Below, one piece after another: positions 36,060 to 49,400 of a stretch of 64,000 bases of DNA (its first letter is position 1; every line of letters begins with the position of its first letter). Both the position numbers and the translations under genes were made by a program. Location of the stretch: contig VTFK01000473.1 of assembly GCA_009617715.1 (NCBI GenBank), positions 1 through 64,000 on the forward strand, read 5' to 3'. The notes under the pieces were generated by a model, which was not told the DNA's origin, did no database searches, and worked only from the letters and a program-made list of their open reading frames with translations. This DNA comes from Plectrocnemia conspersa. Its lineage: Eukaryota; Arthropoda; Insecta; Trichoptera; Polycentropodidae.

Positions 36060-36470
36060 GTCACATTTTTAGAAAAATGTTGATGGCGCTATCAAGTAGA
36101 ATTTAAATTGGAGGTCAGAAAAGTGGCAATAATGTCGATAAAACAACTGGCTATTATCGTGATGTTTTCTAGATGATCTCTGCGGCTGTGACTCCTTTGA
36201 CAAAGCATTACATATGGTTCGCAACAGCTCTTGCGTATCGCAGATGAGGATGTTTGCGAGCAATTGCATCCCCTCTTGAACACGCCCCTAAAATTTTTTC
36301 ACTCCCTAAAAAGTGGCCATTTCAGCGATCGGTAACCAAAGAGTAAAAAAATAGTAATGTGCTCAGAATGTATTGTCTAATGCGTGCCTTTTCAAACAAG
36401 TGTAGATTTTTTTCTGTGGTACTTATGGGTGATAATTGTGATATTAGGTGGTAATTATTCAAATGATTTG
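36060..36470 (-). mobile_element. HPHLRFARA repeat family, copy 3
   Basis: The - strand frame reads SRGDAIARKHPHLRYARAV then ANH, and continues past a stop with CFVKGVTAAEI. The DNA around GTATCGCAGATGAGG and TTTGCGAGCAATTGCATCCC matches the other two copies. The block 36370-36420 (AATGTATTGTCTAATGCG) matches 21945-21990. It adjoins the mariner scrap at 35.9-36.0 kb, but I see no overlap of the two frames. A 103-codon frame (36322-36633) lies over it without recognisable motifs. Confidence 0.5.
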
Positions 36471-36664
36471 GTGGCGAGATTTCTCTTCCATTGTTCTGGC
36501 AATTTACTGTGTGTGGGCCATTTTTAAAACGGGATGATCTTTCTTTTTCGTTTGATGAAATGGTTTTTAGAGTGACCTTTAATTTATAATAAATTCTGTT
36601 ACACTCTTTTTTAAAATAATATTTTTGCTTCAAATATTACTTTAAATAAGTAATAATTTTCTAA

Positions 36665-36793
36665 TTTGACATATTACTATTTACAGGTTTTTATTAAATA
36701 AATTTTAAAGTGGTATTTTTAAATATTTGATAAAACATATTATTATTTACAGGTTTTTGTCAAGTCAACTTTAAAGTTGTACTTTTAAATATT
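36665..36793. repeat. Two-copy tandem repeat, period about 65 bp
   Basis: Both units contain ACATATTA-TATTTACAGGTTTTT, then AA-TTTAAAG-TG-T, then TTTTTAAATATT. The units differ by a few substitutions. No coding content. Confidence 0.8.
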
Positions 36794-39700
36794 TTATAGT
36801 AACGATCAGATTGTAGCTGATCAGTCAGTCTGACCAGGAGTGAAAAAATATACTTGTGTATGACTATCTTAATAGAAATAAATGACAGTTAACAACTGTC
36901 AAACTTTTTCTAACAAAACTTTGAACTATGACAAACTTGTAAAGTTACATACACACATTGTACAAAATAAAGTTTTGCCTGATTAATTAACTCCATTGTA
37001 CTAAGAAACAATAAAGCAATATTTGAAGTATGTTTTTATTCCTTGAAATATATAAAAACCCTTTTGTTTAGTAAGCTTTTAATTAGTAAGAAATTACTTA
37101 TCTAACGTGCTAGAAACATATAAAATAAATTATTAGGAGAATCCATCTCTCTTGTTCATTACGTAGATAATATTAAATTAAATTTATCTACACCTCACAC
37201 ATTTTACACCTGGGAAATGGACAATCGGGCTTTATATTTCATTGTCGGAGCATATACATTTTCAACGTGGAATTTCAGTGAACGAAAAGCGATTATTCTC
37301 GGTCGTGATTTAATCGGGCGTGTGTATTCACAATTGGGTGAATATAGTGCTTACTGTGTTTCGAATTCAGGGCTGGGCTAGCAGGATTTATTTTATGTAC
37401 CGATGGTATATTTTCTGACCAATACCGTTAATGGCGACCACACATAAATGTTGGATAGCAATAAAGAAATGGAGGTCTACAATATTATTAGGTCGGCCGC
37501 ACAATGTGTTATCCCTTTTCGCAGACAGTAATAACGTTCGTTTCATCTGGGAAACGTGCCGAAAAAATAGTAAAGCGAGAACTGATTAGGTGGGAGGGTG
37601 AAGCTCATTTTTTATTTGTTGTAAATAATTGAAGTTGGGTATATTTATTTTATCGAATATTATAAGACAGCTGGAAAAATGATTTTCATTAGGAGATTGA
37701 ATTGTTACACATATATCAAGGTAGTGACTTTCTGTAATTTATCAATGGTATGATTAATAGCCCAAAAAAATAAAGATAATATTTTACATTATATATATAT
37801 ATCTTGTCATATGATAAAGGTAACAATATGAATATATAAAATATTATATAAAATCTGCACATTTTAATACTTATGAACTATTTGCTCTAATGTTTTAATG
37901 AATAAAATGCGTTAATTAGAGGTTAAATATATTTGATTTTTGTAAATTTTTAATTGTTATTTACATGTTATTTGGTCGAGCCTGTATAATCGATCTTGAC
38001 ATTTCAAAAGCGAAATTTCTGCGCTAACTTAACGTCTTAATTTTATTCAAGACCGTTTTACTTAATTTAGCAAAACATCCGTATTGTTATTCTAGATAAA
38101 TCCAGTTAAGGCTTTCGAGGAGCGAAATTAATTTGCATAATATTAATTCTACGCAAAAAATAAAATATCGACTCAAATGCTAAAACTCCGCTTTTGAGAT
38201 ACGCCCATTTCAAAATTAAAACCCCGGGTTTAGACCGAATGATGCGATCAATGGTTTCGGGCTTTCGACGGAAATCAGCATATCTTTCATCTTCCGAGAA
38301 AGTCAACCAGTGGAACAATGAGTGAAAGAGAGAGCGAGAGAATAATACAGATGAAAAAATTGCGAAGATTTCAGTTTCAGTCATCGGAATAAATAAATAT
38401 ATCTAAAGTGTACATTTGCCGAAATCGCCGAAGCGTTTTAACGTTTTTCCGATAATTGCGCTCCAATTGCGAATTGTGCGTTTGCGAAATCGATACTTAT
38501 CTGAATAATTTACTTGAGCGAATTTCACGTGGGTGTTTATCCGATCTTATTGTCGATGGGATAAAGAGTAAAAAAAGCAAACTCGAACAAAATTATTGTG
38601 TATTATGTAATACGAAATTTCGCCATATATTATTTTTGTGGTTAGATTTTGAAAGGAAGAGATAAAAACGTAAATATTATTATACATATACGTGAAAACT
38701 CGTTTTCTAGATTAAAAAATAAAATATCGATATCAATGCAAAGCATCTAGATACTTTTAATTAAATTGATGATCTTGAGAGTATACTTTATTTATTGTTT
38801 ATGTTTAACTTAAACAACAACTTCCAAGTAATAATAAGACACTAGAGTAAAATCAAACTATTGATACATATTTTATTTATTGAACTACTATTACAGTATT
38901 TAATTAATAATATATGCCACTATGAAAAACTTGATTTTATTTAAATTACTTATCACGATTTTCATCTGTGCGATTAAGAAAATCTTATCTGTGAACATCG
39001 GAATTATAATCATATAATAATTACCAATTCCCATCTCCCAGACATAATAAAACTAGGGTACAAATTTGATTTAAATCTAGGTTTTTAGGGTATTTCTCTC
39101 TGGTTTTATAATTTTTTTATTAAAATATTTTTTTGTACATATTCATGATTTTTTGTATGATTTATTGTGCTAAGTTTATTTGGCCACGCATCGTAAATTT
39201 TTTAAAATTAATTATTTGACATAGTGGTCAAAGAATCACCATAGTTTTTTAATTAGAACCTTGTGCCATGGCGCATACCACATTCTTAGGCTCAAAGCAT
39301 TTTTTTATATATATATTTTATTAAAAAATGGGTGTAAAAGCATAATTAAGGAGTACCATCGGCCTTGCTTGATTCTTAATAAATAATCAAATTTATTATT
39401 CACTGTAATAATAATACGGTACTACAGTATTTATAGATGTACTAGGAGTTAATTATATAAATTTAATTTTGAAGGTCGTGTTCTGTTATTCTTCAGGGCT
39501 CTCGAACATTTCTGAGAACTATTTTTATCATATATGTTTTAAGAAAATATAAGTATTTACGCATATCTAGAATTATTAGGAAACGTGAAAATAAAATTGA
39601 AAAACATATTTAAAAAAATGCTTTACGAAATTAATTGAAAAATGGTTTAAAAATCGTACTTTGCTTTTTGTAAGCTTCTTAAAAATTTTAACAAGAACAC

Positions 39701-42700
39701 AAGTAGGTTAATATAAAAAATATATAGTGATTTATTGCTTAAGTAAGTCTTGTGAATTTAGTTTTTTTCTTGACATGTTTAATTCTATCTTAAGTAAAAT
39801 GAGGACCATTGAAAATTTGTAATTATCATGTTTTAATCGATAGTCCAATTCTGAATTTTTGTGCATGAGATGTGAAAATATTGCTATTGATATAAAAATA
39901 TTAGAACAATAACCAGATATATCTGTTTTTTTCCTTAATTTTTTTTATAAAAATAAAATAGTTTGATTTTTTTTTTCAATGCTTCACTAAGATTCTTAAT
40001 TAATATGATTCAAATTCGCGTGTGAAATTTTTTTATAGCAAAAAGTAAACTTCCTTTTTTAAAAAAATGTGTAAATGTATTTGAGTTTTTAAAGAAATTT
40101 CAACTTAATAAATATATGTATAAAACATTTTTTCTTCTTTACTTTTCATTCATGATTTTTTTTAATAGCTGCTATTTTTCACCAAGATAAGTTTTAGGCT
40201 AGCTAACAAACTCAAGCAAGATTATTTTCATTTTTTTTTATTTTTTTGATTTAAATCTGATCAAAACTGTAATAGTTATCGTATACAAATCCGCAAAATC
40301 ATATATTTTTTCATTTAATTTTGCAAAGTTGTAATGATTTATTAAATTAGTAAACAATAAACACAGCAGTGAAGGGCATTGAATCGATTATTAATTATAA
40401 GTTAAATTTTAGTTAATTAAAATTATTAATTAATTACTGTTTAATTAGTGAAGTTGTATCTAAAACAGTATATGTATGTCTACTGTTGGGGTAAAAATAA
40501 TCTATATTCAAGTTGGTTTTTATTTTTATTATTTTTTAGGATGCATTTTGTATTTTTAAAATATGACATATTTCTAAATGTAAAACGCGTATAAATTATA
40601 TTTGAAAAATAATAAAATATTAAGGCTATTTTGCATTAAAAATTTCTTTAGAACAAAATTTAAGGAAAAATGCGAATTAGGTATACGCCTTTAGAAAGTG
40701 ACATTTGCTTAATGGGTATTGTCCTAGGTCGTATTGAATTGCAACGAGAATCTTGTGAATACGGTGATTTATTATATTCATGACTGTTTTGCAACAAATA
40801 AATATTCTCTCAATGACGGAGAATATTTACAGAAAAAACAAAACTCAAAAAAAAACAATCCTTTACGCTTTTGTCTTGTTTCTTTGTTGATGAATTATCA
40901 TTTTGATCACAGTAAATTAACTTGAGTTCTGAGAATAAAACCCTTTCAAACTTGGGCATCTGTGTGTGGTCGCTACATAAATGCCAAATGCCAAATCGAG
41001 AATACTCATATCTCGAAAACTTTGCTTTCTAAAAAAATTTATTAAGGCCTTTTTATGCTAAAAATTTAATTTATACGAATATTTTTTAATATTCCACAAC
41101 TGCTTAAATTTTTAATTCCGCTGCAAAAGAAAGAGTGGGTCCGTGCCAGATGTTTGAAAATATACATGCTTTTTTAAAAGCTTGGTTGAAAATATTTTAA
41201 TAGAAAATAATTGGTAAAATTACTCTAATCGGCCTTATCTTTTCATTAATAATCTAAGAACTACAATAATAATCAGATAATTAAAATCTGCGTGTAATTT
41301 TAGAAATGTATCAGGGCTTTACACAGAGTTACGCCATGAAATTTGCTTGTCAGCGAGCTTAAATATCCTTTTTTCAATAATGCAAAGATGTTTTCTGATC
41401 TTTATTTTGTTCTCAATATAAGAAATGTGAAGTAGCAACAGCTGTTATTGATAATTTTCTCTACTATTTGGGACTAAATAAAGGACCGGAAATTTCTTCG
41501 TAGCTCGACGCTCTGTAATTAATCGAAGTAGATCTAGTTCTTCGATTGTTCCCATTCTATTAAAGCTTATTTTTTTTATTGATTAACCAGTTCTCCGTTC
41601 AACAATAATATTTAGATATCGACAATAATATACTGTATTTCTATAATCACATACTATATATTACATACATTTTTTTATTTGCTGTTTTAATGCACTATTT
41701 TATTATTACGGCATTATAGAAGGGTTAATTATTTTTCAGCCAAAACACATCTTGTGCTCATTCAAGGCATTGTTAATGTTTGATAATAATTTATTACTAC
41801 TCTTGTATATTTTATTTATTAATATCCCTCTTATGTTAATAAGTGTTTTTATAGCTTGAATTTTAAAACTAGTCTCTTTTTATGATTAAAATGTTTCACA
41901 TCAGAAAATCGATTAAGCTCACGCTCTCTTGCCAAAAGCGTAAATGACGTCTCGCGAATCTGATACTACTCGAGTGAAATCGACACGTATGGTCCATTTC
42001 TAGCGCTCACAAAATTCTCACACAGAAAATGTCTGTGAGATGGTGTGAGATGGCAGCAAAAACACTTAACAAGATAAACCCGAGCCATCATCCTCCGCAA
42101 ATAGGCGAATATTGACCGCTTTCTTCAGACGACAACCATTTTGGGGTCGTCGTTCCAAAGGTTAATGTATATATGTATGTATGTGTTTGTAAATTTTGGT
42201 TTTGAATTTGCAAAAAAACTTTAGTTTAATTTTTTTATTAAAATTGTAGTCAACCACTTGATAAAAATTAATTAAAAAGCAACTCAATTATTAACATTAT
42301 ATTAAAAAAATATTAGTTTCATTATGATATTGAATTTCTTAGCGCATATTTATATAAACGAAAATTTAAATTATGGTTAACTATTTGCAATAATAATTTT
42401 AATGAAATTTGTTTATTTGTGTATATTATTTTGCATTTTATAGTTAAACGATTTAAAATTACAACTTAATGAAATGGAAATTGAATAAAATATATATTTT
42501 TAATTAAATATATATTAATTTTTTATATATTCGTTCAGCAACTTAGTATATAAATTAAAACGAGTAACATATACTAAGATGTCTAGACAGCTTGAAATAT
42601 TTACCTTAGAAACTCTTCTTTGCATAACTCGGATAATGCATTTAAATATTCATATATCAAGTACACCATATAAGGTGACATTGTGATACAAAACTAGAAT

Positions 42701-43189
42701 TATTTCAGTAAAAACGACACGAGTCTAGACGTTGTCTATAAAATTTATTTATTATGTTGTGTACGTAAATGTATTTTTCTCAATGACATTAAAATTGTAT
42801 AGCTGTTGAACGCGTTTGAATAATAAATTTAGTTAAATAAAAAGTATTAGCATTAGATAAATAAAAAGTTTTATTTGACACTATTAGGACTCGTTTCAAT
42901 GCTAAATGCGTTTTGTAGAAGAGACGCAGAATAGGCTTCTTGATGAAAGCGGCCCTTAAATATGTCTCTAGGGGCTACTTTAAAAGACTCGTCAAAGTTT
43001 ATTTTATTTTATTGGCCAGCCAGGATTCAAAGTTACAGAGCTTAAAGTTAAACGCAATTTGCTATAAAATATCGTGTCTAATAAATAAATTGCGATTAAT
43101 TTACATCTAATTATAGTAATTATGTATCATACAAAAATATAAAATATTTTCTTAATATTTTTGGATCAATTTTATTTTTTAGTGTTTTT
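36794..43189. other. AT-rich spacer with three GC-richer islands
   Basis: Over 6 kb without a supported gene. Islands of raised GC are 37200-37620 (CGGTCGTGATTTAATCGGGC), 38100-38540 (CCCGGGTTTAGACCGAATG, with frames of 92 and 69 codons on opposite strands) and 41900-42160 (AATGACGTCTCGCGAATC, with a duplicated TGTGAGATGG at 42030-42052 and an AATCGATTA site). They may be conserved regulatory DNA. The rest is low-complexity, and at 40978-40996 AAATGCC is repeated. Confidence 0.35.
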
Positions 43190-43770
43190 GAGAAATTTAT
43201 TGCATATTTTGAAACTGTCTTTTATGATGATTCTTGTCGAACAACACTCATTTTTTATCTATGATTATCAAATAATCAATTAAAAACATCCAGATTCAAG
43301 ATACAGCAGCTCTTGGGATATGTCGATAAGCGCTGATTTGTTTTCTTTGCTTAAAGCCCAAATCTTGTGGAACCCATACACATTGTTTCCAAGCTTTCCC
43401 AATCCTTACTTTTGAATCGAACTATTGTAGTTTAGTTTCTCAGCCAGCTGATAGATGATTTTAGTAAGATTTTCTTTCATTTTTGCAGCCATGACACCAT
43501 CGTCTTCCTTTGCTGGTCTCTCACATTCAGGATTATATATATTGTAATTTCCTGTTCGAGTTTTTATTAAATATTTTAAATCATCAACCACTTCACAAAT
43601 ATTTTTAGTGTTCATAGTTGCCATTTTGTTGTAAGAAATTCACACTCCATGCAATTTTGTATAAATTGTTTCACTTGCTATTGTAAATTTTGGGGCCCGT
43701 TTTTTAAATGTAAAAAAGTGCATTAACCTATACATATATAACTAAAGACAAATTCAGGTATTACTGGCTA
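43190..43770 (-). pseudogene. mariner transposase relic, copy 3 (N-terminal half)
   Basis: A - strand ATG frame (43624-43406) starts MATMNTKNICEVVDD, continues NPECERPAKEDDGVMAAKM and ends LAEKLNYNSSIQK. This corresponds to the linker and second helix-turn-helix of mariner transposase (L-A-E-x-L-x-V-S-x-S-T-V). After a stop come GKAWKQCVWVPQ (the WVPHEL signature), then KENKSAL and DISQELL one frame over, and finally VLFDKNHHKRQF, the block around the first catalytic Asp, in which the expected G-D-E reads as D-K-K. The N-terminus is shorter than usual, as if the first helix-turn-helix were deleted. The leader and a GGGG-CC word upstream match copy 1. It is inactive. Confidence 0.85.
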
Positions 43771-43793
43771 AAGCAAAACTGATTTAAATTTAA

Positions 43794-45199
<1,406 letters not shown>

Positions 45200-45930
45200 A
45201 CAGTTAATGAAGCTGGATTCTCAGTTGCTTCCTCTTGTTACAAATGTGAGTTCTCCAAGTCAAATCTCTGACAAGGTGAATCCCTATATATTTTTCACTG
45301 GTTCATGCTTGGATCGTCTTGCCTTTAAGTAAGACTGGAGGACAAGTGTACCTGTTTAGCGTCAAAATAACACAGAGGGATTTATTTTTATTGACTTTGA
45401 TCTTCCATTTTCAAAGCCATGCTTTTACTTTAATTAAATTGTCTTGTAATCTCTTTGTTGCTACTTTCAACTCCATTATGCCATGATTGTTGTATCGTCC
45501 TGTGTCTAGTTGGTAGGTCTACTGTGAATAACATATACAGTACTACGATCGCTCCGATATAATTTAAGCATTAAAAATAAAGTATAAGGAAGTTGTCGCT
45601 TTGAAGTGTTGATTTATATATCTTAATTTGTAATTAGGATTGATTTTTATATTTTTAATTCAGGCTGCATTTTTTAAAAAATATTAATTCTTCTCATATT
45701 TTTGACATTTATTGCCTTTTATGATGTAATATCCTCTGGCTCTGTTTCAGATTTTAGTAGTATAATTATTTGAGCCATCTTCCATTGGGTTGAAAAGTAG
45801 TTGAGCCTGATTGATGCAATATATAAAATGCTCATAAATATTAGGGCATTTATTGGTAGTTCCTTTATAATCCTTTGATTTATCAAGTCATTTTTTGGTA
45901 TCTTTTTACCACTCATTTTATTTATAATAA
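45200..45930 (-). pseudogene. Jockey-like LINE reverse transcriptase relic
   Basis: On the - strand the frame 45916-45719 reads INQRIIKELPINALIF then LRLNYF-like IRLNYFSTQWKMAQIIIL and EPEDITS. This matches the Jockey-clade block L-K-E-L-P...Y-F-P-x-Q-W-K-x-A-x-I-I. Beyond a deletion follow LFTVDLP, DDTTIMA with the catalytic Asp pair of Y-A-D-D (45499-45491), RLQDNLIKVKAWL, KWKIKVNKNKSLCVILTLNR, TCPPV, and KYIGIHLVRDLTWRTHI of the thumb region. About 400 bp of the normal palm region (A-F-D and P-Q-G-S blocks) is missing, and stops occur. The 5' endonuclease half and the 3' tail are not seen. Confidence 0.88.
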
Positions 45931-46287
45931 TACGTTGAATTATTTATATAGTGAAGTTCATAATAAGCAAGTCGAATGGAAGGGATGAGTTTATGTAGTC
46001 CCTTGTTCCATCAGTAGTTGCACTAAGAGAAAGGTCACAGCTTCCACTTTTTATCAAAAATACACTGACGCTAGAACTAACACAACCATACGATAGGAGT
46101 TGACAAACAGTTACTGTGATATTACATATATTTTTTTTTGTGTGAAATGGGCCAAAATATTTATTTTTATAACCAGATGTGACACAGACAACCGAGACAA
46201 TGAATATTCTTACGCGCATGTATCGCTTCTCCTGCGCATTCACAAAAAGAATGCCGATGCACTATTGCAATACGAATTTTTAACGTA

Positions 46288-46321
46288 TCAGTTAACAGAA
46301 AACTGTCTTTGGATTCGGTAC
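46288..46321 (+). promoter_or_regulatory. Candidate TATA-less core promoter (initiator plus DPE-like)
   Basis: TCAGTT at 46288-46293 fits the arthropod initiator (TCAGT, +1 at A46290). At exactly +28 to +32 (46317-46321) stands GGTAC, matching the downstream promoter element consensus R-G-W-Y-V at four of five positions. No TATA box lies about 30 bp upstream. The candidate start codon follows 70 bp after +1. The initiator alone is common by chance; the exact spacing is what gives it weight. Confidence 0.28.
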
Positions 46322-46359
46322 ACTCACAATTTTTCATAGTGACTTTTTGAAAATTGAAA

Positions 46360-46447
46360 ATGAACTACCAATCTTCTTCTTCAACATCATTAGAAAGTGA
46401 TCGTAGAAGTCTTGTTGGAACGAAACTAAAAAAACTGCATAAAGGAG
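46360..46447 (+). CDS. Candidate first coding exon of an unrecognised gene
   Basis: ATG at 46360 sits in a good insect start context (GAAAATGAAC), with an in-frame TGA four codons upstream. The 29-codon frame starts MNYQSSSSTSLESDRRSL and ends KLKKLHKG. It is Ser-rich then basic, soluble, and without a signal peptide. GGAG|GTTTGTTTT offers a 5' splice site after the first base of codon 30; without splicing the frame ends six codons later. Composition differs from the flanking AT-rich DNA. Next exons were not found downstream, so the intron would be long. I do not recognise the protein. Its start is about 430 bp from the 45-kb LINE relic. Confidence 0.35.
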
Positions 46448-49400
46448 GTTTGTTTTACATTATTTAATTATAATTTGTCTGGATTATTTTTTTTTATTAG
46501 CTAAAACTTGCTTTTTATTTACTTTAAAATATAATTCCGCTTTTCTAAGACATGGATTTACAAATATCATACGTGATGATTAGCATTTTATCCTAGAATG
46601 GCAAACGAAGACACCGTTTTTTTTATTATTATCATTTGGCGGTAAAAAGTTTTTTTTTATCAATATGTGATTTTGTATATTGCCATTTTTTCTTAACCTT
46701 TCTTATTTTATTTTGATTTTTCTTTTTTTGAAGCAGTTAATATTTTGATGCATTTGTAATTTGGGGTCGCCTTCCATGCTGCATATTTAATATTTTTGTT
46801 AAAATACACTATTGCATCCTCCAAATGGTTTTAGGTGTTTTTAATGAAATATTACAGATAATTTATTACTTAGCATCTGCCAGAACATTTCCCAAGTTGT
46901 TCATTTATTGTGCAACGTTAGTGTGTTGAGTTTTTTGGTTATGTTATACTATAATTTAATCAGAATTGTAGATTCAGATGATTCGATTCAGCCTTACAAA
47001 AAAATCTGGAATTCCTTTTACTATACCGAAATCAATTTAATTAGGTTTTTTGCGGTACAAATGCCAAATGTTTAATTGAGTTTTTGTAGTTATGTTGCAA
47101 AAATAATTTATCAAAATGGTAAATTTCGTGGTTGTAAATCTTTGAAAGCTTTTGAAATATCTTACATATATTATGTCATAATTTGGATCTAATAGATTAA
47201 TATAATAAGCACCTTCCTAAATGAAAATAACTAGCCATAGCAATTTTTTTTCATATAAAAGCATATGTATATTCATTATATTAAACTATTAATACTAATT
47301 ATATACAGACACACAAAAATAAACGAGAAATTTGTTGTAAATTTTTTTAATTAAATTTTGCGCTTCTAAATAAATTGTAGTAATGGTGTAATTTCAATGT
47401 ATAATAAAGTTATTTGTAATATAGTTAAATAATTGAGATATGTATTAATCTCAATACTTAATGGAAGTATTTTAGCAGCGTAATGACGGGCATCGGTCGA
47501 CGTTAAATTAATTACAGCCTTATAACTCGTTAACATTCCTTTATACAGCTTCATCAAACTACCTTAACCTATATTTATGAAATGCACGTATTTAAAGTAA
47601 TAAATTGACATAATTATACATAAAATATACTAATTGGATTGAATAAAAATATAAATTATAAAATACACGATGTTTTAATGTTTATAAGAGTGTTATAAAT
47701 TAATTAAGTTCGACGTGAAATATTAGCAAATTTATAAATCACGTTAAATATTCCGCAAATAGACTGAGAGAAAATTGCGTTAAAATTTTCTACGCTCTGA
47801 AGCGTATTTCTCTGCCTCTCCTTTTCTTATTGGAAATTATATCGACCATAAACAATTTGCGGGGATGGCACGTGTGACCCATACACGCTACGAATTTATA
47901 AGCATATTATCAATACCGGTATTTATTATTTATTTCAATAATGATAAAGTGAAAAAAATGATTCAGGATTTATTTTACATAATGATTTATATAAATTATT
48001 TAAGAAAAAGGAGCCTTGAGTATAGATCAAAATGAAATGATCACTCCATAAATTTGCAGAGCTATTTTATTTTAACAATTTATATAGCTCTTAAATATAA
48101 AATTAAAACTTAAAATAAAAATATTTATATTTAAGAAATATATATATAGAAATTCAAGGTAGTGAAAAAAGTAAAGAATATATTTTTAAGCACTAAGAAT
48201 AGCTAAAATGTAATTAATAACTCGGTAAAATAAATTCTTATTATATTAACGTTATAAGCATAAGATAGATAATTCAATTAAGTCAAAGCAGGTATTCAAA
48301 TATTAAAAAATCGACTTAAGTACCGGTTTTTAGTAGGCGTTGAAATATTTATATATGTATACCTTTATTTTAAACCTATTATATGAATTTTATGATAAAA
48401 AATATTTATCAAATTTTTTTATTTAATTATCAAATTTTGTTTATTGATTTTGTATTTTGATAATTACTTAAATGAACCATTTGTTATAAATTCGATAAAG
48501 GACTTCAAAAATGATCATTAATTCTTCTATGATTGTTGTTTATTTGTCATCAAGCATCTAAAACGAACATCTTACGAAACTAGCAATACTTGCGATAAAA
48601 TCAATTGTTCGATTGAAAATTTTTTCTTATTATTTTTTTTTGCCGTCAATATTTCATCATAGTTTTAATTTGATATAAATATTTTTATTAAATGATTAAA
48701 ACTTAAAATATATAAGCTTAATTTTTAAAGCACACATTGCTGATATATTACATCCATATTTGCTTGTATAACCTATATAAAGTATGCAGTGTACGGCAGG
48801 ACAATTACTATGGCACGTGCTGTCATCTTCCGTTCGCGAGGATAACGTGTCGATTTCCCTAAACGTAGTATATAAGAAACTCAATATCCTATGCGCAGAT
48901 AATAATGGCCTTGCTCATATGGGGGTTTATCAAAATTGTCAACGCTTCTGGAACATATTAGGATAGATGTAATATTATTTAAAATACCCACAAAGAGGTT
49001 AAAAATCTCACCGAATAATTTTGATATTTTGTTAAAAATGGTCACGTTTTTGGAGCAATGAAAATAATCGTGTTTTGCTAAAAATATATGTTGTAAAATT
49101 TATGAGTTACTATAATAAAAAGTGAACGCTGCTATGTGCAATTTAATTGTAGCTATAAAAATATGTCAAAGAGAGAAATGCACTATAAATATTCAAACAA
49201 AAATAGAACAGATTTTTCGTTTCATTGTGAGAGCTATTCGTATAGATTTTGTTACTTTAGTTCTCCATGTTTAAGTCAATCAGTATTTTTGAAGGCATTG
49301 TAATGTAGCTGCAGAGTCTTCACGTGAAGCAAGGATCGCTGTGTTATATTATACAATATATTAATAAATTCAGCAGAAAAATATATTTTTTATTAACTCA

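Noticed and set aside
36322..36633. 103-codon - strand frame
   Set aside because: It overlaps repeat copy 3 in a frame that is not the one conserved between copies, and has no recognisable motif.
39010..39060. Possible third unit of the 6.3-kb tandem repeat (CATCTCCCAGACATAATAA)
   Set aside because: Only about 18 bases are similar; too short to separate from chance.
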